Part shown: piece by piece, positions 34,086 through 47,300 of the stretch | Layout of the letters: each line of letters begins with the position of its first letter | Position numbering within the stretch: position 1 is the first letter of the stretch | Origin: Cyclina sinensis | Taxonomy: Eukaryota; Mollusca; Bivalvia; Venerida; Veneridae | DNA length: 64,000 nt | Direction: 5' to 3' | NCBI GenBank assembly: GCA_012932295.1 | Contig: JAAONU010000004.1 | Span: 25,056,872 to 25,120,871 of the forward strand | Translations under genes and position numbers: made by a program | The notes under the pieces: generated by a model | The model's database searches: none | What the model was told of the DNA's origin: nothing | What the model saw: only the letters and a program-made list of their open reading frames with translations

Positions 34086-35100
34086 TCTAAATTTTTTTCT
34101 ATGCTGCACACAAATACATGTAATACACAAATAATCCACTTACCCAATCCCCCACCCCAGAGTATTTAAACAATAGAAAACTATTCGCGAATAATTCGTA
34201 GATTATCTAAAAAAGAAAAAAAAAACAGGACAAAAATCTAACACTCAAATAATTTGCTAACGGCAAATATTCCCCGTGGTGACTAGGAAAATTACATCAA
34301 CAAAAAACCAACGGAGAATTAACTATTGATTAATTCGCGAATAATTCATAGTTCAAGGGAAAAAATGGTCATTAATAGTTTTTTAAACTGGTTTTGTAAA
34401 AAGACTTACGGATTTGATAAATAAATGATCCAGTTCATACCTAGGGCATAGAAAATAGCTTAAATAGCGTTCTAACTGCTATATAGATACTGGTATTCTT
34501 GTGTCTTTTTGTAGCAGCTTGTAAATGCTGGTGTTTTTAAATCAGTTATAGTTAGCATATGTTATGAATACTCTTTGAGGAAGCATAGCAATTAATTTAT
34601 TATGAAAAGCGGTTGCTCACTATGAGGAAACAGTCTTTTATTTTATAATGTGATCTGTGTTAGTATTGTTTTTAAAAGCCATTGGATTTCTACTAGAAAT
34701 GTAAATATGTAACGATAGGTTAAAAGTCAAAGAATGTGATACTAATAAGTAAATTGATTAACATTGTAAATAAAAGTCTAGAACTCTATAGATGTAGTAC
34801 TTAATTAATGATTCCAGTACTAGATCAATATTATTATTTTTACAGTAAAGCAAAGAGGTGTGTCTCAAAGTAATTGAACGAATGCTCAATAATATTCAAA
34901 CAATGACTATGCTAAATGTTTCGGTTGTATAAAAATAAAATTTGAATAAAACGCATCAAGTTTTTGAAATATTAATTGCATTTATTGAATTTCAAATTTA
35001 TATTAATTACTGGTTTTGCGATTTCAAGAGGTGGATTTAGTTATCTCGCAAAAATGCACCAGCAATCTAATTATTGGTTTTGTTAGAGTGCAGAAACAAT

Positions 35101-35162
35101 GTGTGTGTGTGCGTGCGTGCGTGCGTGCGTGCGTGCGTGTGTGTGTGTGTGTGTGTGTGTGT
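35101..35162. repeat. (GT)n/(GCGT)n microsatellite
   Basis: TG repeats flank five to six GCGT units. The frame through it (a CVRACVRACV-type peptide) is an artefact. Confidence 0.95.
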
Positions 35163-35644
35163 TATAATAAGCCTATTAAAAATGTCAAATATTATTTATA
35201 TTTCAATGAACTTAAGTGTTCGAATTGATCGATAAAGCTGCAGAACAATGCGCAACATCACCATCTTAAGTAAATAGTTACGATCGGTTGCGGGTCTTGA
35301 ACAATTTACCATCACGTAGAGAGAGGGTTAGTCATATGACGTCACTATTGTTAGCCTCTCCTCCACGAAGATGGGTTCTATTCTTTAAGGTACGGAGCAT
35401 ATAACCTGTCATATATCTTAACCTCTTGGAACTTATCCAGAATGCGTTGTTCAAAAATCAAAGCTGTCATGACTATCAACCCATAACAAAGAATTACAGT
35501 TATATTGTCACCAGAAACAAGTATATAACAAAAGAACACATGGTAATGTTTGTGGGTAAGCCCCTATTGTTACATGATTTAAGAGTCATGCTGTAAATCC
35601 ATGAATATGATATAATTTAATTGTTTTGCAGTGACATTGCATTC

Positions 35645-35760
35645 TTTATTGAAACCGTTAAATTACATTTAATTGTATTTACATTTTGTTCTGGTTATTC
35701 ATTTGAGACACATTTGTTACTGTCATCTGTAAAGATAACAAGATAATACACATCGTTATT
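35645..35760. repeat. Dispersed repeat pair, copy 1
   Basis: Similar to 53376-53475: both have 'ttacatttaatt', 'gttct(a/g)gttatt' and 'gtaaagataacaagata'. Family unknown. Confidence 0.55.
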
Positions 35761-35868
35761 TCCATTCAACCTGGAATTTAATAATCGGTTTCCTCTACAA
35801 AATCACCACCACCAATAATTAGTGGTTGAAATTATATTTTGTCCAATTACTTTGCAGCATATGGTCAA

Positions 35869-38800
35869 ATTTCGTTACTCTTTAGATAGGTTTATCGCCC
35901 AGTTTATCGATCGATTTTAATCGATACAGAAAAAATCGATACAGAAAACAAAATTTCAACAACTTAGCTAGTTAGTGTTTATTAGTATGCATTATTAAAT
36001 AAGATGAGCCTGCGCCGCGCAATACCAATTGAATTGTATTAATACGTACTTATAAAAAATTATATAATAACTCTACCAAATTACACGCTATGTACATTGT
36101 GTGGCACTTGCATTGGACAGCAGCTGTGATTAATAAATTCTATAGTCTTCTTTTAAGTCAACTTGAAATTTTCTTTTTCGAATATGATGATGTCATATAT
36201 TGGCACGCAACTCTTACTAGTTCACTTTTAGTGATTTAGGGTGATTGATAAGTAAACTAAGCATATGACTGTTGCCAGCCAATTTCATATTGTAGGGCAC
36301 ATGCAATGCGAATGCGGTAGGGTTCGATAGCCGTATATTCCGTCAGATTATTTTCAACGTTGATCTTAGTGCATGTACATGTCCCTAAATGATGACAAAG
36401 CTTTTGAACAATCAAATTACGCCATAGCTTTAAGCTTTTGAACAATCAAATTACACCAAATCTATGTGCTGTAACATAGAGTATAGAGATGTTTATTCCC
36501 AACAAAACCTTTGGTAATGAGTTTCTCATTCATATTTAATGGTCAAAGTGTTTATTCATAACATAAATCATACATTGTTCATAATGTCGCTACTGACTAT
36601 CAAATGATCCGTCAAAGACATAATCTTTCTTTAACACAGGGGAGTAACATTGACTTGTTAAACTTATTAATATTACGTATACACAAAATCATTTCGATCA
36701 ACCGATAAAGTCAATACATTAGCGTGCCACTTAAAAGGTTTTGATCCGGTTTTAAGATATATTATCTTCAAATAAAAAAACACCATATAGTGTGTATATT
36801 GGGACATTGCATTCTTTCGAAAGTTATGTTTTGGGTCGAGGTTAACATTCCGATATACTATATAAATGCAAATAACACATTTTCTTTCTTTCACTCTCAC
36901 TCAAAATCAAAGTTTTCATTGTTTACTAAGACATAGACGTCAAGGTAAACAAAACTCTAGAGAAGTAAGACAGGATAGTATAGCTATAAAGCGCTCACAT
37001 GAGTATAAATATTAAAAAAAGCAAATGCCATTTAATAGATTTATCATCAATTAAAAACGATAGAACTATAGACGTGGAATAATTTAAACAAACATTGACA
37101 AAATCTACCAGGCAATACTTCAAACCAAATTCAAAAGTCTCAGTTTGACAGTATAAGTCTGTGTCAAACATCTTATCCCCCGGAATGAAGCCAAATATGG
37201 CCCAAGTAGCAACTTTTAAACAATCTTAGTTGCATTCTACTTGACATTGTTTCATACAACATTTCAGAACTTTTGGCCTTATTCTTTCAGAGTTGGAAAA
37301 ATATTTCTATATATTTCCATATTAAACATGTGACCCCGTGGTTTGAGCAAATATTGACCCCTATCTTAGTACATTATCAGTGGATAATGCTACTCGTGCA
37401 CTTTTATAAGTCTGAAAGACCCGCGTTTCCTGACACGAAAATTTTTTAAGACTTTTGCAGAGCTTTCTAGTTACGCATTGTGGGTTTCATACATGAACAC
37501 TTTTAAAGATCCTTCTATGAATCTATGAAAAATATATGACTACTCAGTCGGGGTCAGTATTGAGCCAAGGAAATTATTTGAACAAACTTAACAGAGGTCC
37601 ACTAGATAATGCTACACAATATATTTAAATTGTCTCAGACTTTCGGTTTTTGACAACTAAAAAGAGTAAAGAGTTTGCCTTTATGAGTTTATCTAAAATA
37701 TCTGACCACTGTGGAAGGGCACAAAATGATCCAATGGCCAAGGTCTGAACAATGTTTCGTTTGCCGAATTTCGTCAACTGACTTAGTGGATTATCAGGAG
37801 ATTTTTTAAAAGTAAAACGTTAACAAGAGACGACACACTGACGCACGGCGGACACAGGCAATCAATGCATGTAAGACGGTGTGTTTTGCAGTTTGATTCC
37901 GTCATTTCACTTGTCTGAAAAATGAAATTTAATACTGAACTAAATGTTTAATAAGCTGATATAAGACTCTCTTGCGTATTTCAAAATCAATTGCATTTAT
38001 TAATTTAAAGTGTTAAAATTACGAAAACTCTTTGCTTTTCTTCAGATCAGTATAAAGTAAAAAAAATTACGAATAAGGGCAATGTAAAACTTGCCACGCT
38101 GGAGACAATTGACTCTTTCTTTGCGACTAGGTCGCCGTTCTGATCATAGTCTGCACTACTCGCCATTCAGTCAGTAAATATTTAATAAGCACCCCGATGA
38201 ACAATTAATGGAAAAGTCCATTTTAGATATATGGCATAGTAAGGGTTAACATGCAGGATGAGGCTATTTAAAATGAAATATTTTTTGCCTGTAAAATGGG
38301 GAACTAAAGTAAAGTAATACTCTATCGTTATACAACAAAATCACTTGTCTAGAGGCTCTCATTACAAAGCATTCGCTTGACAGCCGTATATAAGCAAACA
38401 AAGCCTATGTTGTTAAGAATTATTTTAGACACAAAATATTGTACGTGTTAAAACAAAATTACTGATGCGATATAGATACGTTCTCTGTTGTTCAAGTATT
38501 GTACCTGTTCTAATGTTTTCATTCGATAATCATTATTAATAATTCATTTTTTACGGCATTAAGAGTTATAACGTCTGAGCAATGACAGTCTAAGTAAATC
38601 AAAAACATGATAATGATAACTTTTAACTAATGTCTGGATAATTCTGATGCAAACACGGATAAAATTCCATTCCTATCATTTTCACACGGTTGATCGACAA
38701 GGCGAATAGTGACGACTACACATATATTGGATATAAGGTGGGTAAATGAATGGTCGCATCAATTCGCCGTATGAAAAGGCGGAATCGACACAAAAAAGAT

Positions 38801-39191
38801 TTATATATGGGTTATTTTATCTTTATGAATATTTTATCAATTTGGTTAAACTAATTACAAGTGGAACATAATATCTTTTTAAGAATCACGAATTGAAAAG
38901 GACTTGCACTTGGTAATAAGACCCGATGGAATTGAAAATTGATTGATTTATTGATTAGTAATATCATATATACAGAAGCCATAGCAAAGCATTTAGTTCC
39001 ATTACACCAGAAGGTAGTTACATATTTGCAGTTACAGATGTAGACTCTAAATTAGAATATTCCATTTGCTATAGCTTGTTTGTTATGTGTAGTATTGTCG
39101 TGATCTTATTCCATTTAAACACCAAACAGATTTTCGAAATTACAACTCACTACCCCTAGGATATTTACTGTAGACATTATTATCAATACTA
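35869..39191. other. Intergenic DNA, mostly nothing recognised
   Basis: A small tandem duplication, 'aagcttttgaacaatcaaat' (2 copies, 34-bp period), is at about 36399-36454. A stretch at 37330-37870 ending in 'cgacacactgacgcacggcg' resembles the tail style of molluscan repeats. No domain-bearing frames. Confidence 0.4.
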
Positions 39192-40696
39192 CACTCAACA
39201 AAATAAATTAAGGGTCAAAACTTAGGTTCATAGATTTGTAAAATGCAAAAATGTCCATGTAAAAATTAAATTGTGTTTTGCTTTAGACACACCCGTACTT
39301 GTGTTTATATGTGTTTGTCTACCCCTAACAGCTCAATTATCCCGTGCAGATCCGTGCAAATACACCCACCCCTCAAAATCAAGTGAAAATCAAATGTGTA
39401 GAATAAAGCCAACTTGACATGAGCAGGTTTTGATTTGAATTTGTGATTCGAATCATCTGTTACACTATAGAACTGATTAGTGCGAAGAATCTCTGATGCC
39501 TAGAAGACCCATTTCGGAGGCTGAGGCAACCAGAGCAGTCCGTCGTCTGCTGGCTGGGCAAACGCAGCACGAGGTGGCCTATGAGCTTGGTGTTAGCCAA
39601 AGTGTAATCCAACGACTTTGGCAAAAGTACCTGGACACGGGTGCCGTCGCCAGACGTCCTCAGATTGGACGTCCAAGGTCAATATCTGCTCGGGAAGTCC
39701 GTGCCATCGTTGTCCTGGCAAAACGCCATTGGTTTAACTCGGCTGTTGCTGTCGTCCTGTGGTACGTCCTCCTTAAACGCCAAGACAGCGTGCGACCCGT
39801 CTGGAGTTTGCCAGAGATTACGTTAATTGGCAACTCAGGCACATTCGTAATGTGCTTTTCACTTAGTTTTGCCTGGACTTCCATGACGGACGTCGGCGTG
39901 TATGGCGTCAGCGAAATGAGCGCACCAACGAGTGTTGCATATCCGAACATGACAAGTTTGGTAGTGGCTCTGTTATTGTTTAGGCGGGCATTTCTTACGA
40001 CGGGCGTACAGACTTTCACGTGTTTGTTAACGGCACATTTACTGCTAGACGTTATATTGACGAGATTCTCCGACCTCACGTCATTCTATATGCTGGTGCA
40101 ATCTGCCAGGAATTCGTGTTAATGGACGACAATGCTACAGCTCACCGTTCGAGAATCGTCAATCAGTACCTTGACGACCAAGGTGTTGAACGTATGGAAT
40201 GGCCAGCTAAGTGTCCAGTTATGAACCCAATCGAACATGACTGAGACATTCTGCAGCGCCGTGTTTCCGCACGACAACGTCAGCTGTCAACCAGAAATGA
40301 GCTGGCTACTGCCTACTGAGGAATGGGGGTCTCGTACCATAACGGGACATCAAAAAACTCATAATTATGCAGCTTCCAGACCCGTGTCAAAGACGTAATC
40401 CAAGCACGAGGAGGTCATATCCGTTTCTAAAATTTAACTGGTTTCCATATTTCTTATGATAAGCTATTGTATTTACCCGACCCACCAAGACTCAAACACT
40501 TTTAAACTGATAGGGGTTGTCTTCGAGCTTTGATCGTGCTACTGTGTTTGTGAAACACATGACATTGTTAGTTTTAATTTGAATTGGTCACAGATATAAT
40601 GATTTTTTGTTAGATATAAACTTCAGCAAGTAAAAAATGTACGTCTTAAAGAACTGCTGTCATAAGTCCTTGACCCTTAATTGCTTTTGTTGAGTG
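39192..40696 (+). mobile_element. Tc1-like transposon, complete ends, dead transposase
   Basis: Left end TA|CACTCAACAAAATAAATTAA and right end TTTTGTTGAGTG|TA are inverted repeats about 29 bases long (both carry 'aagggtcaa' inward), with TA duplications. The length of 1505 bases is normal for a full Tc1-like element. Its single gene is broken (see 39496-40430). Confidence 0.88.
39496..40430 (+). pseudogene. Tc1-like transposase pseudogene
   Basis: The ATG opens a clear paired-like helix-turn-helix region (EAEATRAVRRLLAGQTQHEV, GVSQSVIQRLW, GRPRS). Downstream the reading moves to another frame, where GSGSVIV, HVFVNGTFTARRYIDEIL, LMDDNATAH and NPIEH are recognisable as the DDE catalytic region. 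In-frame stops replace two conserved Trp positions (after GSGSVIV and after NPIEHD). Around 39855-39870 the sequence goes from VLFT straight to a stop and F.LDF, where the family has a short acidic motif holding the first catalytic Asp. The C-terminal ARGGHIRF is present in another frame. Cut-and-paste activity is therefore lost, though the ends could still be used by an enzyme supplied from elsewhere. Confidence 0.88.
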
Positions 40697-41035
40697 TATA
40701 AACTATAGATCTGAATAAAACACAATAAATAATATGCTGTTTTGATTCAGTCGCACTGACGTACTAAAGGCATTACCAATAAATCACATGTCAAGCAGTG
40801 AAATCATCTTTTGTTAATATTGCGAGGCATTGTGGTCAGAGGAATTGGAAATAGGTTACAATTATTTTTTATGACAAAGGACTGTAACTGTGATTGATTT
40901 TCAGAAATTGCAAAAAGTGTTGAATTAAGTATCTACATAAAAACAAGTTCCAATTGCCGCATAGTTTACAGCGCTAGCTCAAAGGTAGATTTTAAAGCTC
41001 GTCCTCAGGTGTTTATAGTTACTGAACATTTGGAA
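40697..41035. other. Upstream region of lectin gene 2
   Basis: About 340 bases between the Tc1-like element and the ATG, with no clear TATA box. The transposon therefore sits just upstream of gene 2 and may overlap its promoter area. Confidence 0.45.
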
Positions 41036-41380
41036 ATGGATCGCTACTGGACTTTAAAAGATACAAACTTTTTAAAAACAACACTTGGTTATCTTCTTTT
41101 ATGGATTGGTTATTCATTTGCAAATATTAGCAATGAGTTTAATGTAACAAAGTGGGCAATGAGACTGGAACAAAGAAACGAGTTTTTGATAATTAACGCC
41201 TTATCTCTAAAGGATTGCGTATATGAATGTGCTGTTCGAAAGGATTGTAGATCCATCGGATATAGAAGATACTGGAATTTATGTGAACTACACTTTGAGG
41301 ACATTTCAAAATATAATCTTTCTGCATCTAGGCGTGATTCGTGTGTCTTTATTCGACGTGAAGACATGCATACTGCAGAG
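41036..41380 (+). CDS. Gene 2 exon 1: signal peptide and PAN/apple-like domain
   Basis: Encodes the leader, then LKDCVYECAVRKDCRSIGY, NLCELHFED and DSCVFIRREDMHTAE. Donor GCAGAG|GTAAAA at 41380/41381, phase 0. It aligns with exon 1 of gene 1 and with the relic at 1-126. Confidence 0.85.
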
Positions 41381-44300
41381 GTAAAACAAAACATCATAAA
41401 GCTAATATGTCCAGAAAGGGTTATTTGAATTTTAAATAGTCTTCATAAATCATATGAAATATATTTTTATTTATTTGACGCTACCAGCAGGCGTAAAGTG
41501 TCCATTCAAGAAATGATTCTGTGATGTTGTTTTTTTTAAAGATTAATAAAATTAATATTTTGTTTCTTTCTATCTTTTGAACGCTATGAATGGTCACATT
41601 TTTGCACCCCCTCCCCCACCCGTCTAAATGAAGTTACTCAGCTTGATTTGTTTTAATCTCTAAAAGAAGATTTTAAAAATTCGGTGTGTTTATAATCTGC
41701 AGAAAAAAGCTGAGATAGGTCATTAAGAGTCAAAACAAGGTCATCAGCTCATCATCATTTGAAGACTTTGTGAACACTGAAGGGGTCCCAAAAATCTTAA
41801 GTCTTGGTGAGAATGTTGGCCTGGATGATTTATCTGGATCATAAAGCATAGTCACTATCTGAGATAAATGGTAACTGCGAACGCATTACAAATTTTGTTT
41901 TAGCCCAGATTTCTTTAGTCCTGGACAGAATGTTATTCTAGATGATCACTAAAACGAGAATGAAACTGGGTCACGGGGCTTTATTTCTCCACTTCATGTG
42001 ATTAAAACTTACAATACATATTATTATCGCCGTTCCTGGACGGCGATATATACAATTAACAAGATTTGAACAGTTTTGCCTGTACACCGTCTGCCTTTAG
42101 CCAATCAAAGCGAATTATACATATCACATGATAACAAAATGGACGACAAAAAACTTCAGCAAGGGATGCGTGAATGGACTCGCCCAACCGCCATGTTTGT
42201 CGGGTTACTTATTCGTACAACTGAAAAATACCATGATCAATTTACGAACTCAGTACCAGTCTTCAGGCTCTTGCAAGATAAACACAGGATAATCGCAATA
42301 TTTTTGGTAACATGTCATTTCTAACTAGAGAATGTAGTCTAAATAAGAGTATGTTTTGTTTGTTTTTCCAAAACTTGCACTTCTAGAAAAAAAATAAATG
42401 CTTGCTTCCGGGCGATTCTAATCAGGATACAAACTCCCCGCACCGGTTACTTCCCCTGATCAGTACAGAAACAGTAGCAAAGCGTGACGAAACCAGTGCG
42501 AGGAGTTTGATCAGGATATATCCTAGTTTTATATATGCTTGATAAGAGTCAGGGCAATATCGTATTTTTTACCTTAAATTTATTCTGTTAAAATTGCACA
42601 TGTAATATTCTTATATTCTTTTCACTGCAAAGCATGTTATAAAATTATCAAATTAATGAATGACGAGCATGAAATTCATGCATCTATGGATAAGACGTCA
42701 TACGTGGCTGAACGGCAATTTCAAGCATTTTTGGAAATGCTAATACTTGTAACCGACTTACAAACGTTCTGAATGGTGAAAAGCAAAAAACCACAAGATT
42801 TGAGTTAGCATTGAAGTGCAATATTATTTATTCTACTTATTTTACAAGTGTATTCTCGTTAACATAATTCAGAACCATAATTCTAACTTCTATTTTATTC
42901 ATTATGATGAAAAATCATTTCTGAAAAAGCGTGTTAAACTAAGAGACTACAGAATATATGTAACCTCTCGTAGCACATTTGATGTACGGGCTGAAAGATG
43001 GAAGATGTACGGGTAGATAGCTGGATGGATGTACAGGTTGGTAGATGGATGGGAGAAAGGGTTGATAACTGTATGGATGTACGGGTCGGTAGATTGGTAC
43101 ACAGGGAGACATTAGTTTTAATCCCTAGTTGTATTGTTGAAATATATCTATGCTATTAAAAAGGAATTTGCCGATTTTTGGAAAAAACTGCTGAGTATTG
43201 AACAAGTCTGTTTTATATCATTGAGACACATATATATAGGCATATATCAAGCTGTCATGTCTTTTAGACAAAGCCTCTAGATATTTGCAAAAATTGAGTG
43301 TTGTCTTCTAAAAATAGAAAACTAAAAATAAACACAGAAAACTTCGAATACTTTTTGTTTGAGTGAGCATATTCTCAATTGTACAAACAACTAATCACAC
43401 ACCATGTCAAACAACTGCAAATAACATCAAAAACATGCATGTTTGGAGTAGCTATATTGAGTACTATTATTACTTTAAACCCGTGCTTGCACGTCCGCCC
43501 CCCATTTGTTTGAGTTAGTTTCTAATAATGATAAAATGAAAGAAAAAGGTTACAATTCTAATTTAGAAAATGGGAACTTTAAAACAAAATCTAAATCTTT
43601 GACATTATATCTCCTGATTTTGTTTCTTTTTTTTAAATTCAAAGACCTGCTCAATATCCAACGTAATTACATATTATTTGTTAAGACATTTTCCGGGGTC
43701 ACAAAGGTGACATGCACTGACATTGTTAAGACATTCTACGGGGACACAAAGGTGACATGCACTAACATTGTTAAGACATTCTACGGGGACACAAAGGTGA
43801 CATGCACTGACATTGTTAAGACATTCTACGGGGACACAAAGGTGACATGCACTGACATTGTTAAGACATTCTACGGGGACACAAAGGTGACATGCACTAG
43901 TCTTCTTTTTTAAATTGCACTTCTCTATTTTATTTCGTTCCCAGGACATAACTCGAGGATACGACTTGATATGTCTTGAGGGACAAGACGAAATAGAGAA
44001 GTGCAATAATTTAAAACAAAAGTTTTTCTTTGAAGAAGAAAAATAGCGCAATAAAAATATAATGTTAGAAAATAAGAATAGTGCAATAAAAATATCTAGT
44101 GCATGCTAGCTATGTAGAGAGAAAGACATACTCTTGTGAGCGATTTAGCTATGTCGTGGGAACAAGATAGCAAGATATTATGCTACACGTTTTTTAATGC
44201 AATACTGATTTTAGCTCGACTATTCGAAGAATAAGGAGGGCTATAGTTCTCGCCCCGGCGTCGGCGTTGGTCTGGTTAAAGTTTTTCGGCAAGATAACAT

Positions 44301-47300
44301 TATTCACCTAACCATTGCAGATATAGCCCTGAAACTTACAATATTTGTTTACCATCAAGAGCTTACTCTGCTAATAAGAGGACATAAGTGTGCCAAGCAT
44401 TTTATGTGAATTATGGCCCCTTTTCGACTTAGAAATTAGGTTAAAGTATTTCGGCATGGTAGCACTAGTCACCTTTCCCTTGCAGATATAGCCCTGAAAC
44501 ACACAATACTTGTTACCGTCAAGAGCTTTGTCTGCTCACAAGAGAGGATTATTGTGCCCAGCATTATGTGTGAATTATGGCCCCTTTTGGACTTAGAAAT
44601 TTGGTTAAAGTTTTTGGCTAGTTAGCACTAGTCACTTTTCCCTTGGAGATTAACTTAAAACATTTTTTTATCATCATGGCTTTAGACTGCCACAAGAGGA
44701 GCTTACTTTGTCAACGATTTTGTGTGAATTTTGAGTTTATAATGTTTTATAACCCTTTAGTGTCAAGTACTGAGAATAGTCGAGCGCGCTGTCCTACGAC
44801 AGCTCTTGTTTTAATTGCACTACTGTTTTATGTCGTTCCCACGAGATATCAAATCGAAGGAACGACCTAGTATGTTGTGGGAACGAGTTATTAAGTCAAG
44901 GGTACGACATAAAAAAGAGAAGTGGAATTTAAAAAAAAGTATTGTTTAAAAAAGAGTAGCGCAATATTTCGCTAACTCGTTCCCACGACACAGCTAAGTC
45001 GTTCCCACGAGTTAGTAAGTCGTTCCCTCGACATAGCTAGCATAGCTAGTATGCAATGCTCTTTTTTATTGCACTTTTCTTTTGCTAACACTACTTTTTT
45101 TACTGCTTTTCTCTTTTTTAATGCAATATTGCACTTCTCGTGTTTTTTATTCCGGTCCCACGACTTAATTACTCGTTACTATGATAAAGTCGACTAAGTC
45201 GTTCCCTCAAGTAAGTTTCTCGTTGGAAGGAGAACAAAAAATAGGAGAAGTGCACGTCACCTCTGTTGCACAGTAAGATCATGACAATCTCACGAAGTAA
45301 CGAAAACTAATTGATAAAGCAAAAATGAGTTATAAATGGGTTATTTATACGAAATAACATAATAAATGTAAAATTCATAGATTTAATATTTCTTTATGAC
45401 TTTCAAATGCATTAAGTGAACAAGTGAAATTGAAAGAAAGACATACCTTGGTGTAACTTCAAAAGAAAATGTGGCTTTATGCATTTGCTTCAGTTATTAA
45501 GTGATTACATTTCTGAAAGCAAATGCAATGCGTGTACATTCATACAAACGAAAACGCAAATGAATGCATATAATCATAATGTTTCCAATAATGTTTGCAT
45601 GATATGTGTAAATATATTTGAATATATGAATACATATGTAATTAAATAATTCAAATCCCTTATAATTTAATAACTGAATGGGAATGTACTGTATTTAACA
45701 TGTTTTACTGTTGTTTAATATGTAAACTATGTACATTGATGAGACTATAATAAACTTAAATAATACATACATGTTTCAACAGAATATCAGTACAAGGGTG
45801 CATTTCATCTTGTAGTCAAACATTGTTAACATTTCGCTCTCAGTCTCTTAAAGCTAAAATGAAAATGTGTTTGTGACTGTGTTTTTTCCTGATATGATTT
45901 TTCACTGTTTTTTCATATAAAGCATATTAAATATATAACTTTGGGGATATATTTTAACTGAATTTGATTTTTTATATCTTTCTTTATTCTGTTTTTACCA
46001 TCAGTTCAAACTCGATGTGAAAGACAGGCCTCACCACATGTAACTGACTGAGTATTTAATTTGCCTTAAACAGCACCTTATCTTGAAAACAAGATAGTGT
46101 AACAGTAAACGTAAAAAACGTGAAATAGCAAATTACATCTTTGAATCTTATATTAGCTAGTCGTGTCGTCTGTGTCAATTCATTCTAAAAATTGTTTATG
46201 CATAACGAGGTAAAGATAGCCATCTTAACTGACACTGTGCAAAACATAGCTTGTGTAATTTAAAAAAAAAAGATGAAATGTTGCATGTTGTGTGATTTCG
46301 AAAGTAAAAGTTATATTTATGTATTGATAAATACTGATTGGTTCTAAATGGCCCAAAGTACTTGTAGAGTTAAATAAGCTTAAAAAAAGAGCATTTAGGT
46401 TAGTCTGTAACTGATTATTTTTACACGAGGACTCAATAATTTATTACAGCGTCTGCACGTGTGTCGCAGTTTCCGATGAATGATAGATCTTATCAATTTC
46501 GTTCCAATGAGAATATGGTTTTCTGATCTAAAATGTACAGGAATAGGTTAACAAAAGTTCAGCCTTAATTCTAGTCCGTTTCTCTTTAAAATCATTTAAA
46601 TTCGACAGATATTGAACAATCCACAACCGATATAAAGTCTTTAGCAAACGGTCTAAAAACCAGTTAAAACTCTTCACAAATTTTGGAGTGACTGTAAGGG
46701 GAAAACACTTTAATATGATGTTTTTCGCTGAACTATCGTTTTTTATAGAGAATGAATCAACATACATAATTGAGAGTTAAAATATCGATTGTTTTAGGGT
46801 ATTCACGTCCAGATATTAATTCCTTCAGTTATCTGGTATATTACATATTGTAGACCCAGTGACGCTTGTAGGATAAATATACGATGAACTTTCCAGATCA
46901 TAATGTCTTTTTTCAGAACAGTGTCAGAATATATTCCTTAAAAAATAAAAATATCCCTTAGTTTACAGGACTGTAAAAGCGTTGTACTCTCAATGGCCTA
47001 TTTCACTTTTTACTGTCATTTTATCTCATTCTAATTTCGATGTTTTATCTGATATCGATAAAAATTAAACATTTTGCGATTCGAAGCCAGATTGTTGTAA
47101 CATATTTTTCATTGGTAATCAGTTATTGTCTCCATAAAAGCCATAACACCTTGTACTCAGAACAAGATTGGTCCAGGTTCAACTAATAGTTCAACTTTTA
47201 TTAGTTGAATTTATTAATGCTATTATTATCATGTTCCTTAAAGTTGTTGGTATTGTGTGTACTGACTGGGTGACATACACTCTCTACGACCTAAATAACG

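Larger units (their letters stand above)
25575..34849. mobile_element. 9.3 kb interval with about 1.4-kb inverted repeats (pair B)
   Basis: Arm 25575-27000 and arm 33391-34849 are reverse complements over almost their whole length. Landmarks are 'ttgatctagtactggaatca' near the outer end and 'gattcaaaataaccctcgaa' near the inner end. Each arm carries the same degenerate PIF/Harbinger transposase pieces. The 6.4 kb between them contains a tRNA-like MITE, a 443-bp MITE, a 145-bp array and other repeats. Either two Harbinger-derived copies sit head to head or this is one large palindromic element later filled with insertions. Confidence 0.82.
34860..35868. mobile_element. Possible decayed mariner-like element
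   Basis: 'ctcaaagtaattgaacgaa' at 34864 and the reverse complement of 'ttgtccaattactttgcag' at 35839 agree at most positions, about 1 kb apart. No transposase remnant recognised inside, and a GT/GCGT microsatellite lies in the middle. Confidence 0.35.

Noticed and set aside
35016..35228. 70-codon frame
   Set aside because: Runs through the GT/GCGT microsatellite and has no domain.
39660..40079. 139-codon minus-strand frame
   Set aside because: Antisense shadow of the Tc1-like transposase pseudogene.
41009..41035. Upstream start for gene 2
   Set aside because: The codon at 41009 is GTG; the first ATG in frame, at 41036, is followed by a signal-like leader.
43506..44051. Frames of 135 (+) and 125 (-) codons with regular peptide repeats
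   Set aside because: The 45-bp period keeps both strands open; symmetric openness on both strands argues against coding.
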